Under the pieces are notes generated by a model that was given only the letters and a program-made list of their open reading frames with translations, was not told the origin of the DNA and did not search any database. A stretch of 36,685 nt of DNA from a virus: the IMG/VR virus record IMGVR_UViG_3300046455_000452, positions 1 through 36,685 of that record; one strand, written 5' to 3'. Shown piece by piece: positions 29,644 through 36,177 of this stretch; within the stretch, counting starts at the first letter, position 1; each line of letters opens with the position of its first letter. A program made the translations under genes and the position numbers.

Positions 29644-29885
29644 CCATTCATCCCGGCACACCGGTACTGGTGCGGGCCCCGAGAGGACGGGGCCTGCCCA
29701 GCTACGCCATGGTGGTACGGACGCTGACCCCACACATCGTCAGGGTGATCATCACGGCAGACAGCGGAGGACGGCGCAAAGGCGCCGTCCTCCGCTGTCC
29801 CACGGGCCACGCTTCGACGGCGTGTCCGTGGTTGCCATCGCAGAGCGAAACCACTGCGTCGCAGGTGGCGACAGTGGGCGCTTGA
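29640..29885 (+). CDS. Small protein with a hairpin in its coding region
   Basis: It starts at ATG 29640 (ATGA overlap) and would encode 81 residues, with a beta-like start (GTPVLVRAPRGRGLPSYAMVVRTL). An 18-bp perfect hairpin lies in codons 41-53. The residues after that (GHASTACPWLPSQSETTASQ) are low quality. The gene may be real only in its first half, with the hairpin acting as a terminator. Confidence in the full length is low. Confidence 0.45.
   Translation: MTIHPGTPVLVRAPRGRGLPSYAMVVRTLTPHIVRVIITADSGGRRKGAVLRCPTGHASTACPWLPSQSETTASQVATVGA
29760..29799. terminator. 18-bp perfect hairpin, probable terminator
   Basis: GACAGCGGAGGACGGCGC pairs perfectly with the reverse complement 29782-29799 around the loop AAAG (29778-29781). 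It is the longest perfect stem in the window. It falls within a small reading frame and has no T run. It would end transcripts of the ParB-like unit and precedes the low-GC intergenic region at 29886-30025. Confidence 0.6.
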
Positions 29886-30025
29886 GTTTGGTAATTCCTG
29901 ATCCGCGTTCGTTCGGCATGTCGTCGATTGAGCTACGTTGCACGGAGTCACGTACTACCGGAGTAAGAGTCGGGCCTCTCACGGTCACGTGAACTGCTGC
30001 CAAGCCACATCGACAAGGGGAAGAC
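29886..30025 (+). promoter_or_regulatory. Intergenic region with lower GC, probable promoter
   Basis: This 140-base gap precedes the HTH/integrase unit and is less GC-rich than its surroundings. It contains repeats such as GGAGTCACGT and CGGTCACGTG, and TTGAGC followed at 19 bases by TACTAC. A promoter and operator for the next unit, or an attachment site, could lie here. I cannot define them exactly. Confidence 0.4.
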
Positions 30026-30325
30026 ATGCCGCCAAGGAAAAGAGTCGACTTGCCGGACCATGTGAGAGAAGCCGTGCTCGCAGACATCGCGCTGACTCAC
30101 GCACAAGCGCTGGATGCTGAAGAGCGGGACAAGATCCGTATCTACCTGGGCACCGAACAAGGCCTGACGACGCGAGAGATCGCCGACGAGGTCGGTCTCG
30201 GCCAGACGTCGGTGAGCAAGTACGCCCGTGAGGGCAAGGAGGCGTATGAGCGACGTCAACAGGCGCGAAGTCGCCGTGCTGGCGAAGATCCTGACGGATC
30301 CGCAGAACCAGAACCGTTCGGCTGA
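30026..30325 (+). CDS. Helix-turn-helix protein, 99 aa
   Basis: It starts at ATG 30026 with AGGGGA upstream. The segment EERDKIRIYLGTEQGLTTREIADEVGLGQTSVSKYAREGKEA contains a clear HTH around residues 46-70 (LTTREIADEVGLGQTSVSKY), similar to sigma-region-4 or recombinase-type HTHs. It is followed by an Arg-rich tail. It precedes the integrase and could regulate lysogeny or the integrase unit. No repressor dimer domain is present. It overlaps the next gene by 80 bases in another frame. Confidence 0.8.
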   Translation: MPPRKRVDLPDHVREAVLADIALTHAQALDAEERDKIRIYLGTEQGLTTREIADEVGLGQTSVSKYAREGKEAYERRQQARSRRAGEDPDGSAEPEPFG

Positions 30326-30932
30326 AGAGGTCGCCGAACTCTGCCTGACCGAGCTGGCGGACTACGTCAAGAAGATCAGGGCGGACGAGGTCGACCGCAT
30401 CGCCAAACAGGTCGTCGAGTCGGTGGAGGGCGAGAAGGCCGGGGGAATCCCGGCCCGCATCGCAGACCGGATCGACGACATGAGATCCGCGACTCACCGC
30501 ATTGCGGTGGTCGGGCAGATCCAGTACGGGCCCCAGGAAGCGCCTCACACGGTGGTCCTGGGGCCTTTCCGCGCCCGGGGCACCCTGGACACCGAGGCGA
30601 AGTTCCTGACCGCCATACAGGGCGGTACAGCCGCCCGTGAGGCGGGCCAGCACGTGGCCTGGGACACCAAGACCGGTACCGGCAAGGGCCGCTTCATGCT
30701 CGTGCCTGCCTTCAGGGCCGGCCGGGACGCCTGGGACTTCTACCGGGGCCAGGGCCCCGCGGAGGACATCGCCCAGGTACTGCCCATGATCCGCTCTCCG
30801 CACTTCGGGCCGGTCTGCGCATGCGGCCTGGCGAAGACCGAGGTGTGCCGCTGGTGCGGACTTACGTACGAACGCCATTGCCCTCTGCATGATCCAGAGG
30901 CAGAGGTACACCGGTGCCGCCCCGCGGCATGA
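30246..30932 (+). CDS. Protein with C-terminal zinc ribbon, 228 aa
   Basis: It starts at ATG 30246 with AAGGAGG 5 bases upstream. The N-terminal helical part (RREVAVLAKILTDPQNQ, EEVAELCLTELADYV) is followed by a beta domain (HRIAVVGQIQYG, HTVVLGPFRARG). The C-terminus is a zinc-ribbon-like cluster CACGLAKTEVCRWC with CPLH. It lies between the HTH gene and the integrase. A DNA-binding or replication/regulation accessory role is plausible, but I do not recognise the family. Confidence 0.7.
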   Translation: MSDVNRREVAVLAKILTDPQNQNRSAEEVAELCLTELADYVKKIRADEVDRIAKQVVESVEGEKAGGIPARIADRIDDMRSATHRIAVVGQIQYGPQEAPHTVVLGPFRARGTLDTEAKFLTAIQGGTAAREAGQHVAWDTKTGTGKGRFMLVPAFRAGRDAWDFYRGQGPAEDIAQVLPMIRSPHFGPVCACGLAKTEVCRWCGLTYERHCPLHDPEAEVHRCRPAA

Positions 30933-30945
30933 CACCAGGAGCGCC

Positions 30946-31077
30946 ATGCAAGAGCAGGAGGCCTCCAGCGAGGAGACCATCACGGCCATATGGACCGTGA
31001 CCGACCCCAACGACCTTGTGTACGCAGAGGTGTTGGAAATCCTGTTTGGTCCCGACAGCGACGATATGGCGGCATAA
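30946..31077 (+). CDS. Short acidic protein before the integrase, 43 aa
   Basis: It starts at ATG 30946 with AGGAG 5 bases upstream. It is very acidic (MQEQEASSEETITAIWTV; FGPDSDDMAA). It is followed directly by the terminator at 31093 and then the integrase. Recombination directionality factors of serine integrases are small and variable, so this is a candidate, but nothing in the sequence proves it. Confidence 0.55.
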   Translation: MQEQEASSEETITAIWTVTDPNDLVYAEVLEILFGPDSDDMAA

Positions 31078-31092
31078 TCGCGCCAGAAGAGC

Positions 31093-31125
31093 GACCCCGG
31101 GAAGCGGTGCATGCCTCCCGGGGTC
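31093..31125 (+). terminator. Terminator upstream of integrase
   Basis: GACCCCGGGA and TCCCGGGGTC form a perfect 10-bp stem with a 13-base loop, followed by TCGTC. It separates the HTH unit from the integrase and lies only 24 bases from its start. Integrase may therefore be transcribed from a promoter downstream of or within this hairpin, or by read-through. Confidence 0.65.
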
Positions 31126-31148
31126 TCGTCAGTCGCGAAGGGACCGAC

Positions 31149-32921
31149 ATGTCAGAGACTCTCACGATCGCCACAGGCCTTGTGGAGCGGGTGGTGAACC
31201 CGGGCCAGATCCGGGCCGTGGCCTACCTCCGGGTATCCACGGAGGAGCAGGCGAAGGGCTACGGCATCGCCTACACCGCCAAGAAGGTCTTGAAGTACTT
31301 CGAGAAGAAGGAGTACGCCCACGTCGGCACCTTCGCCGACGAAGGTCTCAGCGGCAGCCTGGAGGCGCACGAGCGCCCCGGCCTGAAGCGCCTGATGACC
31401 CTGGCGCGGCAGACCCCGCGCCCCTTCGATCTCGTGGGCGTCAACGAGGGCCGAGTCATCGGCCGCACCGGACGCGCCTTCTGGCGCTGGGTGTGGGAGC
31501 TGGAAGACCTCGGCGTCTACGTCGCTGTCGCCAAGAAGGACTACGACAACTCCACGCCGTCCGGGCGTGGCCAGATGCGCAAGGATGCCGACTACGCCGA
31601 GGAAGAGCGCGAGCTGATCCGCGAGCGCACCAACGGCGGCCGGCAGGAGAAGGCCGAAGAGGGCGGCTGGCCGGGAGGCCGGACCCCCTACGGCTGGATG
31701 ATCGAGAACAAGGGCCAGAAGGGCGCCTCGAAGGCCGCCAGGGACCCCCATGAGTGGGGCGTCCTGCACCGCATGCTGGAGCTGGCGGTGGTCCACCACC
31801 GCAATGCCGAAGGCATCGCCGCGACCCTCAACGCAGAGGGCACGCTCACCCGCGAGGGCAAGCGCTGGAGCAACAAGAACGTCCTCAACAAGCTCAAGAG
31901 CGAAGCCGTCCAGCAAGCGCAGGTGACCTTCCGCAAGGAGTCCCGCTCCCTGAAGGACCGGGACGGCAACCTCCTGTACGGCGCCACCGTGACCATCCCC
32001 CTCGTCCCCGCCTTCACGGCGGTGGAGCTGGCGAGCCTCAACGCGGCGCTGACGCAGTTCTCCGTGGTCCGCAAGAAGGACGGCACGCCGTCCTATCCGC
32101 TCTCCAAGCGGATCGTGGGGGAGTGCGGGAGGCACTACACGGGCTTCGTGCGGCCCCGCGGGGGCCGCGCCTACCGCTGCGCCGGGAAGCAGCAGGCCTA
32201 CGCGGGAGCGGGCATCTGCTCGTGCTCCCAGGTCGGCGCTGACGACCTGGAGCAGGCCGCCTGGACCAAGATCTGTCAGCTCCTGGGAGATGCCGAGCAG
32301 CTTCGGCGGCTCGCCGAAGAGCGCGCCGGTCTGGCCGCGGCGAACAAGGTCAACCACGCTGAGCGCCTGGAGAAGCTCGATCAGCAGATCGAGGAGCAGA
32401 CGGACGCCATCGACGCCACGATGGCTGTAGCGGCCCGCCAGGCCGCCAAGCGGGGCCTGAAGGGCCCCGCGGCCGAAGAAGCGATCGAGCGGGTGGTGAG
32501 CCCGCTGAACCAGGAGCTGGCCGAGCTGGAGAAGCAGCGGGCCGAGGTCGCCGACTGGCAGGCGGAGACCGAGCGGGCGGAGCAGAGGGCGAGGGACCTC
32601 CAGGAGCTGGCCAGGGCGGCCAGCAAGCGCCTGGACAACCTCTCGGAGCCCAAGCGGGCCCGGTTGATCAGCCTGCTGGACGTGCAGGTCACGCTGACCT
32701 CAGCGGTACCGCGGCCCTGCCGGGGCCGGAAGGCAGGACTACCGTCCTTCGAGGTCACGGGCCGGATCGAACCCCGGCTCGTGACGGAACACTTGGCGGA
32801 ACGCTCCCGAGGAGAAACGTGGCCTCATGTGCCATCTGGGGTCATCCAATTCCGTATGCGGGTGGCGGCCTCGCTGACCTCGGAAGATGCCCGAAGCCTT
32901 GTGGACCGTAGAGCGGCTTAG
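31149..32921 (+). CDS. int: Large serine recombinase / integrase
   Basis: The 590-residue protein starts at ATG 31149; in-frame sequence upstream is terminator. The N-terminal catalytic domain contains VAYLRVSTEEQ with nucleophile Ser30 and Arg28. It then has GTFADEGLSGS, GVNEGRVIGRTGRAFW and the helix E linker (YAEEERELIRERTNGG). The recombinase domain is GGRTPYGWMI, with GIAATLNAEG. A zinc ribbon is visible as CGRHYTG...YRCAGK...CSCSQV. A coiled coil (AERLEKLDQQIEEQTDAI) closes the protein. It performs attP-attB integration and, with an RDF, excision. The attP should be near the gene but I could not define it. Confidence 0.97.
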   Translation: MSETLTIATGLVERVVNPGQIRAVAYLRVSTEEQAKGYGIAYTAKKVLKYFEKKEYAHVGTFADEGLSGSLEAHERPGLKRLMTLARQTPRPFDLVGVNEGRVIGRTGRAFWRWVWELEDLGVYVAVAKKDYDNSTPSGRGQMRKDADYAEEERELIRERTNGGRQEKAEEGGWPGGRTPYGWMIENKGQKGASKAARDPHEWGVLHRMLELAVVHHRNAEGIAATLNAEGTLTREGKRWSNKNVLNKLKSEAVQQAQVTFRKESRSLKDRDGNLLYGATVTIPLVPAFTAVELASLNAALTQFSVVRKKDGTPSYPLSKRIVGECGRHYTGFVRPRGGRAYRCAGKQQAYAGAGICSCSQVGADDLEQAAWTKICQLLGDAEQLRRLAEERAGLAAANKVNHAERLEKLDQQIEEQTDAIDATMAVAARQAAKRGLKGPAAEEAIERVVSPLNQELAELEKQRAEVADWQAETERAEQRARDLQELARAASKRLDNLSEPKRARLISLLDVQVTLTSAVPRPCRGRKAGLPSFEVTGRIEPRLVTEHLAERSRGETWPHVPSGVIQFRMRVAASLTSEDARSLVDRRAA

Positions 32922-32944
32922 TGAACGGAAGATGAACGGACGGC

Positions 32945-32970
32945 GGGCTCCCGGGAAACCGGGAGCCCTT
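32945..32970 (+). terminator. Terminator after integrase
   Basis: GGGCTCCCGG, loop GAAA, CCGGGAGCCC forms a perfect 10-bp stem with a GNRA tetraloop, followed by TTT. It ends the integrase transcript before the next small gene. Confidence 0.85.
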
Positions 32971-32985
32971 TGCGCTGGAGGTCAC

Positions 32986-33312
32986 ATGCCCGAACCGGAC
33001 TGGAACGCACGGCTGGAGACCCAGCTGTCCAACCTCGCGAAGCTCTACCCGGAGGCCGAAGGCCTCTCGGAGGTAGTTCGCTCGCTTGTGACATGGCACC
33101 GCGTTGACGCGCATGACGCCGGATGGCTCGCCAACCGGAGCAAGGCGGGGTATCGCCTGGTCTCAGAGAACGAGAAGCTCCGCCGCGAGCTGGAGCTGAG
33201 CAAGAGAAAGGAGGACCCGTGTCCGACGGCTGCCCCATCTGCGGGGACCCCTTCCCCTGCCTCAAGCACTGAGGGGGATGAGCCGTGGGGCTCCCCCGCA
33301 GTCACAAGCTGA
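32986..33312 (+). CDS. Small coiled-coil protein, 108 aa
   Basis: It starts at ATG 32986 with GGAGG 5 bases upstream. The upstream extension covers the terminator. The first half has WNARLETQLSNLAKLYPEAEGLSEVVRSLVTWH. The middle is a short coiled coil (RLVSENEKLRRELELSKRKE). The Ser/Pro C-terminus overlaps two micro-ORFs. No function is recognised. Confidence 0.6.
   Translation: MPEPDWNARLETQLSNLAKLYPEAEGLSEVVRSLVTWHRVDAHDAGWLANRSKAGYRLVSENEKLRRELELSKRKEDPCPTAAPSAGTPSPASSTEGDEPWGSPAVTS
33219..33272 (+). CDS. Micro-ORF, 17-aa Cys peptide
   Basis: GTG 33219 is preceded by AAAGGAGGACCC, the best ribosome site in this area. The product MSDGCPICGDPFPCLKH has CxxC and CxxH, which could bind zinc. 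It lies inside the end of the previous gene in another frame. Short length means the call rests mainly on the ribosome site. Confidence 0.45.
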   Translation: MSDGCPICGDPFPCLKH

Positions 33313-33374
33313 TCATCCTGGCGGCCCTCGTGGTCGCCTTCGTCATGAATGGGGTGCCGTACTGGTGGAACTGA
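33285..33374 (+). CDS. Small membrane peptide, 29 aa
   Basis: GTG 33285 follows GAGGGGG by 7-8 bases. The product has one hydrophobic span (KLIILAALVVAFVMNGVPYWW) and no charged tail. It overlaps the next small membrane protein by 10 bases. A holin, antiholin or signal-anchor peptide is possible. Confidence 0.45.
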   Translation: MGLPRSHKLIILAALVVAFVMNGVPYWWN

Positions 33375-33502
33375 TCAGGCGCTGGTGCGCAGCGCTCAAG
33401 AAGAACCGGGCCCGACTGGGCTGGGGTATCGCGGAAGGGCTCATCGGGGCCGCTATCGGCCTCCTGGCCGCCACCCTGTGGGGCCACACGGTGGGCTGGT
33501 GA
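33365..33502 (+). CDS. Small membrane protein with basic N-terminus, 45 aa
   Basis: The likely start is GTG 33365 (VELIRRWCAALKKNRARLG). A glycine-rich transmembrane span follows (IAEGLIGAAIGLLAATLWG). A basic N-terminus and a single small-residue span fit holin-like proteins, and the neighbouring 29-residue peptide could be its partner. The WhiB-like gene starts 2 bases after its stop. No ribosome site is strong, which favours coupling. Confidence 0.5.
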   Translation: MELIRRWCAALKKNRARLGWGIAEGLIGAAIGLLAATLWGHTVGW

Positions 33503-33504
33503 CG

Positions 33505-34227
33505 ATGCTCTACGACCCCGAGCGCCGATGGCTGGCGCGGAGCATCTGCCGCTGGGAGGACCGTCACCTCTTCTTCGCCGACGGCGCGTCCGCCGGCCGC
33601 GTCTCGCAGAGCGTGCAGAAGGCCTGGGACCAGGCCAAAGAGATCTGCGCCATGTGCCCGGTCCAGGTCGAGTGCAAACGCGACACGCTGGGTGAGGACT
33701 TCGGCGTCTGGGGCGGACTGGACCAGAACCAGCGCGCCGCCATACGGCGGGCCCTGCCCAGGGCCGCCAGGAAGTGGCCCGAGGGCCGTCGCCTCGCCTG
33801 GGGCAAGGCCGTGCAGGCCCTGCGTGACGGTGAGGTGAGCTGGAGGGACATCACCCTCCAGACCGGTCTGCCGCACAACGTGGCCGAGGAGCTGGCCACG
33901 CAGTGGCGTGTCCACCTGATCGAGACCGAGAACCAGCCCAAGGTCATCGACCTGCCCTTGCCCGAGGAGAGGACCAGGGGGCCGGAGTTCCCGACGAAGC
34001 CCGGCAACCGTCACGCCTGGGTGCGGCACAACGGCCGCATCTCGGACGCGATCTACCGCGGCGAGACCCCGTCAGGGGTCTGGATCTTCGTGACCGTCTA
34101 CTCCGGTCACGGCCACGTCAACAAGTGGGTGCTGCGCAGGGACGTGCAGGTCTACCACCCTCAGCCCGTGATCATCATGTCCAAGCGACGGGAGGAAGCG
34201 GATGCGGTCACCGCACCAGCTGCCTGA
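33505..34227 (+). CDS. WhiB-family transcription regulator with C-terminal extension
   Basis: It has 240 residues from ATG 33505. The four iron-sulfur cysteines are Cys15, Cys48, Cys51 and Cys57 (CAMCPVQVEC), and the GVWGG loop is at 67-71, the WhiB hallmark. After residue 85 there is an extension of about 150 residues, with an HTH-like helix pair (YGEVSWRDITLQTGLPHNVAEEL region) and a beta domain (GVWIFVTVYSGHGHVNKWVL). Phage WhiB proteins can alter host gene expression through sigma-factor binding. The long extension is not usual for small WhiB proteins and may give extra DNA binding. Confidence 0.88.
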   Translation: MLYDPERRWLARSICRWEDRHLFFADGASAGRVSQSVQKAWDQAKEICAMCPVQVECKRDTLGEDFGVWGGLDQNQRAAIRRALPRAARKWPEGRRLAWGKAVQALRDGEVSWRDITLQTGLPHNVAEELATQWRVHLIETENQPKVIDLPLPEERTRGPEFPTKPGNRHAWVRHNGRISDAIYRGETPSGVWIFVTVYSGHGHVNKWVLRRDVQVYHPQPVIIMSKRREEADAVTAPAA

Positions 34228-34663
34228 GCTGGGCGAGAAGGACCAAGCCCGCTTCTGGGCCAAGGTCGCCCTGCCGAACGAGCAGGGCTGCATGTTGTGG
34301 CTGCGCAGCACGACTACTGGCGGGTATGGCCAGTTCAAGATCAATGGCCGCATGCGTCTCGCCCACCGCGTCTCTTACACGCTCACGTATGGCCCGATCC
34401 CGAGCGGTCTGACGATTGACCACGTGAAGACGCGGGGCTGCACCAACAAGCACTGCGTAGCTCCGCTCCATCTGGAAGCGGTGCCGAACGCCGTGAACGT
34501 CCTTCGGGCAAACCCGGGCGCGTGGCAGAAGCAGAAGACACGCTGCGCGAACGGCCACGCCTTTGACGAGGTCAACACCTACCAACGACCAAGAGGGGGC
34601 CGAGATTGCCAGATATGCAAGCGGCTGCGAAACCGCCGAAGCCGCCAGAAGCGGGCGGCTTGA
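34202..34663 (+). CDS. HNH endonuclease 1
   Basis: It has 153 residues from ATG 34202, with GGGAGG 6 bases upstream. Motifs: FWAKVALPNEQGCMLW, YGQFKINGRMRLAHRVSYTLTYGPIP, the core LTIDHVKTRGCTNKHCVAPLHLEAV with the H-N-H residues, and a C-terminal zinc site (CANGH; CQICKR). It belongs to the HNH_3 type found as homing or packaging-associated nucleases. It is clearly a paralogue of the HNH gene at 35456. It overlaps the WhiB-like gene start-side and the exonuclease by 58 bases. Confidence 0.9.
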   Translation: MRSPHQLPELGEKDQARFWAKVALPNEQGCMLWLRSTTTGGYGQFKINGRMRLAHRVSYTLTYGPIPSGLTIDHVKTRGCTNKHCVAPLHLEAVPNAVNVLRANPGAWQKQKTRCANGHAFDEVNTYQRPRGGRDCQICKRLRNRRSRQKRAA

Positions 34664-35502
34664 ACCTCCCCAGGCACCTGTCCCACTCGGCTCGTGAGTC
34701 GCTGGAGCGCTGCGCGAAGGCCTGGTTCCTTACCCGCGTCGCCAAAGCCCCCAAGAGGCCCGCCCTGTGGCTTGCTGGGGGCTCTGCGGTGCACGAGGTG
34801 ACGGAGGCCTGGGACAGGCTGGCGATCCATGACGATCTCCGCGCCTTCGACTTGGGTGTCATGTGGTCGCACGCCTTTGAGCAGCAACTGGACAAGGCCG
34901 CTGAGAAGGAGCCCAATCTCAACGTCTGGCGCAGATCCGCCAATGAGCCCATCGCGGCCTGGAACGTCCTCGGTCCGCAGTTCGTGCAGTCGTACATCCA
35001 GTGGCGCGAGCGCTCCCCGTGGGAGATCTGGACCACGCCCGACGGGCAGCCCGCCATCGAGCTGGACGTGTCGGGGATGCTCCCCGGCTGTCCGGTGGAG
35101 ATCAAGGCGTACCTGGACCGGGTCTTCTGGGACCCCGTTTTCAAGAAGCATCACATTCTGGACCTGAAGTCCGGCAAGCGGGCGCCGAAGAATGCCGACC
35201 AGTTCGGCACGTACGCGGCGCTGCTCAAGGTCATGTACGGCATCGACGTGGACTCCGGCGTCCCGTTCATGAACCGCAAGGGCGGGCTGGGCAAGCCCTT
35301 CGACCTGACCTCGTACACGCCCGAGTACGTGGGCCTCGTCTTCGGTGAGGCCTGGGAGCAGGTGGAGAGCGGGGAGTTCCCCGCGAACGGCTTCGATTCG
35401 GCTTGTTTCGTTTGTGATGTTGAGGCCGCCTGCTACGTGAGGGGAGGCCCGCTCAGTGCCCAGTACGACCCGGCAGACCCGGCGTATACCCCGCCTTACT
35501 GA
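34606..35502 (+). CDS. Cas4-like PD-(D/E)XK exonuclease with Fe-S cysteines
   Basis: It starts at TTG 34606 after AAGAGGGGG (ATG 34615 is possible), giving 298 residues. RecB-type nuclease motifs: His63 in GGSAVHEVTEAW, Glu152, Asp171 in YLDRV, and DLKSGK (Asp186, Lys188). Cys36 (LERCAKAW) and Cys267, Cys270, Cys276 (ACFVCDVEAAC) fit the 4Fe-4S cluster of Cas4/AddB nucleases. No CRISPR array or other cas gene is in the window, so it is probably a phage recombination or DNA-processing exonuclease. It is sandwiched between two overlapping HNH genes. Confidence 0.88.
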   Translation: MPDMQAAAKPPKPPEAGGLNLPRHLSHSARESLERCAKAWFLTRVAKAPKRPALWLAGGSAVHEVTEAWDRLAIHDDLRAFDLGVMWSHAFEQQLDKAAEKEPNLNVWRRSANEPIAAWNVLGPQFVQSYIQWRERSPWEIWTTPDGQPAIELDVSGMLPGCPVEIKAYLDRVFWDPVFKKHHILDLKSGKRAPKNADQFGTYAALLKVMYGIDVDSGVPFMNRKGGLGKPFDLTSYTPEYVGLVFGEAWEQVESGEFPANGFDSACFVCDVEAACYVRGGPLSAQYDPADPAYTPPY

Positions 35503-35902
35503 GGCGGACGAGCGCCGCTTCTGGGTCAAGGTCGCCCTGCCGAATGAGCAGGGCTGCATGCTCTGGTCCGGCAAGCCGGACGGTCACGGGTACGGCAACT
35601 TCCACTTGCAGGGCCGGACCTTCAGAGCCCACCAGGTCTCCTATCTGCTGGCCTACGGCCCGGTACCTGAGGGCCTGGTCATCGACCACGTCAAGGCCAG
35701 GGGGTGCACGAACCGCCACTGCGTGGCCCCGGCTCACCTCGAAGCCGTGACGCAGACAGAGAACATGCACCGGTCCCGCAGGGACCGGTGCGGCCAAGGC
35801 CACCTCTTCGACGAGACCAATACGTACATCCGTCCCGACATAGGCGTACGGCAGTGCCGTACCTGCCGACGGGCTACCAACCACCCTTCTGAGGACCCGT
35901 GA
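35456..35902 (+). CDS. HNH endonuclease 2
   Basis: It has 148 residues from GTG 35456, with GGGGAGG 10 bases upstream, inside the end of the exonuclease gene (47-base overlap). It shares FWVKVALPNEQGCMLW, YGNFHLQGRTFRAHQVSYLLAYGPVPEGLVIDH and CTNRHCVAPAHLEAV with HNH 1, and a C-terminal CGQGH/CRTCRR zinc pair. It is a diverged duplicate of HNH 1. A homing-type role is likely. Confidence 0.9.
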   Translation: MPSTTRQTRRIPRLTEADERRFWVKVALPNEQGCMLWSGKPDGHGYGNFHLQGRTFRAHQVSYLLAYGPVPEGLVIDHVKARGCTNRHCVAPAHLEAVTQTENMHRSRRDRCGQGHLFDETNTYIRPDIGVRQCRTCRRATNHPSEDP

Positions 35903-35956
35903 CAGCCACCGTGAGCTTCAGCGATCTGCTGGCCAAGTTCTTACTGCGGGCGCGCT

Positions 35957-36052
35957 ATGGACGAGCCCGTGGCGTACGACGACCCGCAGCGGGACCCCAA
36001 CTACTGCTGGACGCACAGCATGATCTATCCCGCCTGCGCGGACATGCACTGA
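35957..36052 (+). CDS. Small protein, 31 aa
   Basis: ATG 35957 encodes MDEPVAYDDPQRDPNYCWTH and ends in TGATG, coupled to the next gene. The composition is natural, whereas the alternative frame over the same bases (GTG 35899 onward) is Arg/Ala/Leu-rich shadow from about residue 22. No strong ribosome site precedes it. A GTG at 35899 in a GTGA overlap with HNH 2 could lead in the other frame. Confidence 0.45.
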   Translation: MDEPVAYDDPQRDPNYCWTHSMIYPACADMH

Positions 36053-36177
36053 TGCCGCCCGATTGCGATTGTGGCTGCTGTTGTGAGGCCTGCGGGCACT
36101 ACCCGGGCTGTATCAGCGGCAAGGGAAGGAGGGACGATGCCGATCCTGAGCCTGTGCACGGGGTACGGCGGCCTTGA
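36052..36177 (+). CDS. Cys-rich mini-protein, 41 aa
   Basis: ATG 36052 overlaps the previous stop as TGATG. The product begins MPPDCDCGCCCEACGHYPGC and has seven cysteines in 20 residues plus one His, a strong metal-binding candidate. The C-terminal half is charged and may be non-essential read-through, as it overlaps the methyltransferase start. Function is unknown. Confidence 0.5.
   Translation: MPPDCDCGCCCEACGHYPGCISGKGRRDDADPEPVHGVRRP

Noticed and set aside
24149-33377. TGATCA recurring at stop codons of right-arm genes
   Set aside because: The hexamer also occurs several times inside late coding genes on the other strand, so it is not specific to stops and may reflect codon context.
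34606-35502. CRISPR Cas4 adaptation protein
   Set aside because: The nuclease has Cas4-like cysteines, but no other cas gene or array is in the window. Phage recombination exonucleases have the same features.
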